NCBI GenBank assembly: GCA_017562135.1
Contig: QEYB01000482.1
Span: 1 to 22,720 of the forward strand
Direction: 5' to 3'
Source of the DNA: Dipylidium caninum
Taxonomy: Eukaryota; Platyhelminthes; Cestoda; Cyclophyllidea; Dipylidiidae
Length of the DNA stretch: 22,720 nt
Shown piece by piece: positions 20,061 through 22,720 of the stretch (position 1 is its first letter; every line of letters begins with the position of its first letter). Below the pieces are notes generated by a model, which saw only the letters and a list, made by a program, of their open reading frames with translations, ran no database searches and was not told the DNA's origin. A program made the position numbers and the translations under genes.

Positions 20061-21300
20061 ATGGATCTCGGAGGTTATATAGTTATCCTTAAGCGTAATG
20101 GCACTGTTGGTGCCTTTTTGTGATTGGAGGTCTGATAAGTGCATTTTTGGAAGTAAGATATGTTTCAACTTACTGCTTTAGCGACGCTTCTTGTGATGTG
20201 CACATCAGGTTAGACACAGTTTGAACCCTTCCATTGCAAATTGGAGCAAGTGGAGAATGGTCGCGTTTTTGTGGAGAATCTCGCGACGCATTCGAAAACT
20301 TTCCTGAATGGTGCTCCTGTATCTGAAAGAACTTTTGTCACCCACAAACAGTCTGTTGACTATAGTGGACCGAGGTTTCAAATTTCTTTATCCCGAAAAT
20401 TCGCCTTGGATTCTCAAGCCGGTATTTGCTGTGTAACATTGTTTGTGGTATAAGCTTAACCCACAGTCTTTACTTAACTTCTTCTTACTTCCTCACTGAT
20501 TTGTGTTTGCTATTGAGAGGTATAAGTGATTAGCCTCTTCCTTACTCTTTGTGGCTTTCATTCTGTAAATGGAGATTTTTATTAGAGAACTTTGAGCTGT
20601 TGAATTTTCTTGGTTCCTTCTTCCAAATAGGGCGCCCCCCGAGGGCCCCGTTTTTTCTTTTCTTTTTTCCAAGACAAGCGGTCCAAGGAAAGTGGCTTTT
20701 ACTGGCATTCTCCGGATCGAGGCGCTTCCAAATGTGGGTAAATACCTAGTCTGAAGCGTTTCACTTACCGAAAGGTTGATAGCTGGTTCGCGCGAAATCA
20801 TTACCGCGTTCGACCTGGAGCGAATAAAAGACCCCAACATTGGTCTACTCACCGTGACCAGGGTCTCCTCCACGAGGTGAGATGGTACTGTGCGACACCG
20901 ACTCGGCCCAGTTCCACGCAACACCTCTGTTGACCAGAAGTGTCCAACTGCCATAGGTGGTTGTGAAGACGATGACAGGTGGGTAAGAAGTGCTGGTTTC
21001 ACATTTGAGGTATGCTCAAAAACTCGGAATCGAAAAGAAGTTTACATTCTCCGCCTTTTCCCATGGGCGCAGTGTCGTTCTGCCACCAAAGCATGGAGAC
21101 GGGTCACTCACCCGTCCCCATTGGTTGTCGATGCGAACCTGATAATCAGGTTGATTTTGATTGCTGAATCTATCCGATATTAGTGATCATCCTCCCCCTG
21201 CTCTCTGGCACTTTGTTCGACGGCCGGGGTGATCCGTTTGGTTGGTTGTGAAGGAGGGTTGATGGGCAGAGACGTGGCATCTTGGCGTTCATGGCGGTCT
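20061..21300 (+). pseudogene. Ki-67-like FHA gene, copy 2, partial
   Basis: The ATG at 20061 repeats exon 1. Exon 2 (20182-20421) gives the cleaner FHA frame: HCKLEQVENGRVFVENL continues without the shift seen in copy 1, and the exon ends ILKP at a donor (CCG|GTATTT) in the right phase for exon 3. From about 20480 small insertions come every 10-20 bases and destroy the frame. A stretch near 20600-20690 matches nothing in copy 1. The direct copy ends near 21300, where the strand switches. The repeats and RVRF part are absent. Confidence 0.75.
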
Positions 21301-21304
21301 GGAT

Positions 21305-22720
21305 GGAATATAGAAGGTAATGAGCCTGATTAACTTTGCTTCCCCGCAAGCGAACACGTTTTAGATGTAGGCGCCGTAGAAAGTTTGAGTTTTAGGACGG
21401 TACGTTCAGTTTCAGGTTGACAAAACAGCGTCCGCCTCAATCCAATGGAGGAAATTGTCGCACCATTGAGTTCTAGTGAACCACATATAACTAACGAATT
21501 TTTGCATCTTTCGCCCACTAGGTTTTCTGGATTCCAAGTTCTCAGTTGAACTGGCTCCAGTATACTCCTTCGGGAGAGTACTAATTTCTGAGCAATTGCG
21601 GGGATGACTATAGTATACCGTGGGCCTGGATTATGTTCGTGGCTGACTGTGTGATTTCATGGCTCCAAAGTAGTATGCCCATCATGTGAAGATGGAAAAT
21701 TGGAATATCCAATACTTCCGAGTTTCATTAAGAGAATGGCACTTGACAAATCACCGCCGAGTTTCCAGACGCCACTAGATCTGACCCGATGGATTGACCG
21801 ACTTACTGCTCAAAGTAATGGTTTTCCCTACAACCACCGCCACAGAGCCAGTTGTCACAAATAGTTTGTTAGGTGGAGAAGCTGCGTGCCGCTCACGCCC
21901 AACCACCAAACTCTTCAAGTTGTTTCCCTGGTGTTCCGACAACGCTTACCGGCGATTGGCAAAAAAGAGCATTACCGAGAAGTAAGCCCAGAGACGTCAA
22001 CACAGGCCAAAAGAACACCAAAGGATTCCTCAGGATCTAGAATTCATCAGGCCAGGAAAAACCTTGACCGCGCCTTGTTTAACGTGGGGATAACCCGCCT
22101 TCACATCCGCTATAGGGCGGAATTTCCGGTAAGTCATTCGAAGCGTTTTCAGAACCAACAACGTTAACATCCATTAAATTTCCTTTTAAAACTACTACAA
22201 CCCAGGACAGTTACCCCAAATTTATCGAGGAAAGCTCTTTTTATATGGTTCCAACGATGCACAGCGTCTTAGCCCGTTGTCTTCGCGACATTGGAGCGGT
22301 GCGGCTCCGAGGCGAACGCCGTGCACCGCGCGGGAAGGCCATTATACTGACCCGAAACTTGAGAGCAATCGGCCACACACTTCGTTGGATCGATAGGCAT
22401 ACGAAGAACCAACTTGTTCGCCGACTGATTTGCCTCCGCGGCTGAAATTCCTCATCTATTAGTCTACTCGTGCATTCACCTGTTAGACATTTGTCGTCGC
22501 TCTCCTTCAAATTGGGACCTCCACTTCCATCGTTAACTTTAATAGTTCATTAGCGTTTTTAACCGCGGGAGATCGCGCGACAAATCTTCCGGTGTGATAT
22601 GATTTGTTAACATATTATCTTCGGCCGTTGAACCCTGATGAATTTCATTAGTTGAAAGTCCGGCTCAGCTAGCAATTTTGGAAGGAAGCCCCAGGCGAAA
22701 AGCGAAGACGCTGACCTGCG
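21305..22720 (-). pseudogene. Inverted fragment of the Ki-67-like gene
   Basis: Reverse complement of about 13940-12600. Recognisable pieces on - include DDKCLTGEC and MSRRQRAKTLC (22510-22250), equal to DDKCLTGEC and LRRQRARRC of copy 1. It carries many single-base insertions, so no long frame survives. The window ends where the fragment reaches the point at which the direct copy stopped. Confidence 0.8.

Larger units (their letters stand above)
16571..22720 (+). repeat. Duplicated block, copy 2, with inverted end
   Basis: The direct repeat of 8050-12607 spans 16571 to about 21300. The remainder, 21305-22720, is the reverse complement of about 13940-12600. Differences are dominated by one- and two-base indels. 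Offset drifts from 8521 at the start through 8519 (membrane gene ATG) and 8523 (its TGA) to 8525 (FHA gene ATG). Confidence 0.9.

Overview
The window looks like metazoan nuclear DNA. Genes are interrupted by short GT-AG introns, AATAAA poly(A) signals follow stop codons, and three genes have animal or eukaryote-wide relatives: KIN17, an ELAV/Hu RNA-binding protein and an FHA protein resembling Ki-67. Very short introns, compact head-to-head genes and moderate GC suggest a parasitic flatworm, probably a tapeworm. That placement is an inference from gene style, not a proof.

Layout. Positions 1-4300 are mostly AT-rich spacer with one weak multi-exon candidate gene (about 624-1638). A KIN17 homologue runs on + from 4362 to about 6153. 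An ELAV-like gene runs on - from 8852 to 7024, with RRM1 and RRM2 in one exon and RRM3 in another. A divergent single-exon multi-pass membrane protein of about 358 residues (8975-10050, +) starts 122 bases from the ELAV start. After a 1.5 kb spacer comes the FHA gene (11536-15730, +). It has an N-terminal FHA domain, a Ser/Thr-Pro-rich middle, diverged repeats with cores like the Ki-67 repeat, an RVRF motif of the PP1-docking type and an Arg-rich C-terminus. Positions 15733-16570 hold a poly(A) signal and a possible exon on -.

From 16571 the sequence repeats 8050 onward in the same order and orientation: ELAV RRM1-RRM2, membrane gene, spacer, start of the FHA gene. At about 21300 the repeat switches strand, and 21305-22720 is the reverse complement of about 13940-12600. 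The two copies differ mainly by one- and two-base indels, often in homopolymers, and each repairs frames broken in the other. From about 20480 the second copy becomes insertion-rich. KIN17 and the FHA gene also carry many frameshifts. The simplest reading is an unpolished long-read assembly with a second noisy copy (haplotype or misjoin) placed beside the first. A real duplication with an inverted tail is not excluded.

The most interesting biology is the Ki-67-like gene, given that Ki-67 is best known from vertebrates, with its altered FHA pocket and module order, and the unrecognised membrane protein sharing a compact promoter with the ELAV-like gene. I saw no CRISPR array, tRNA, rRNA or intact mobile element.
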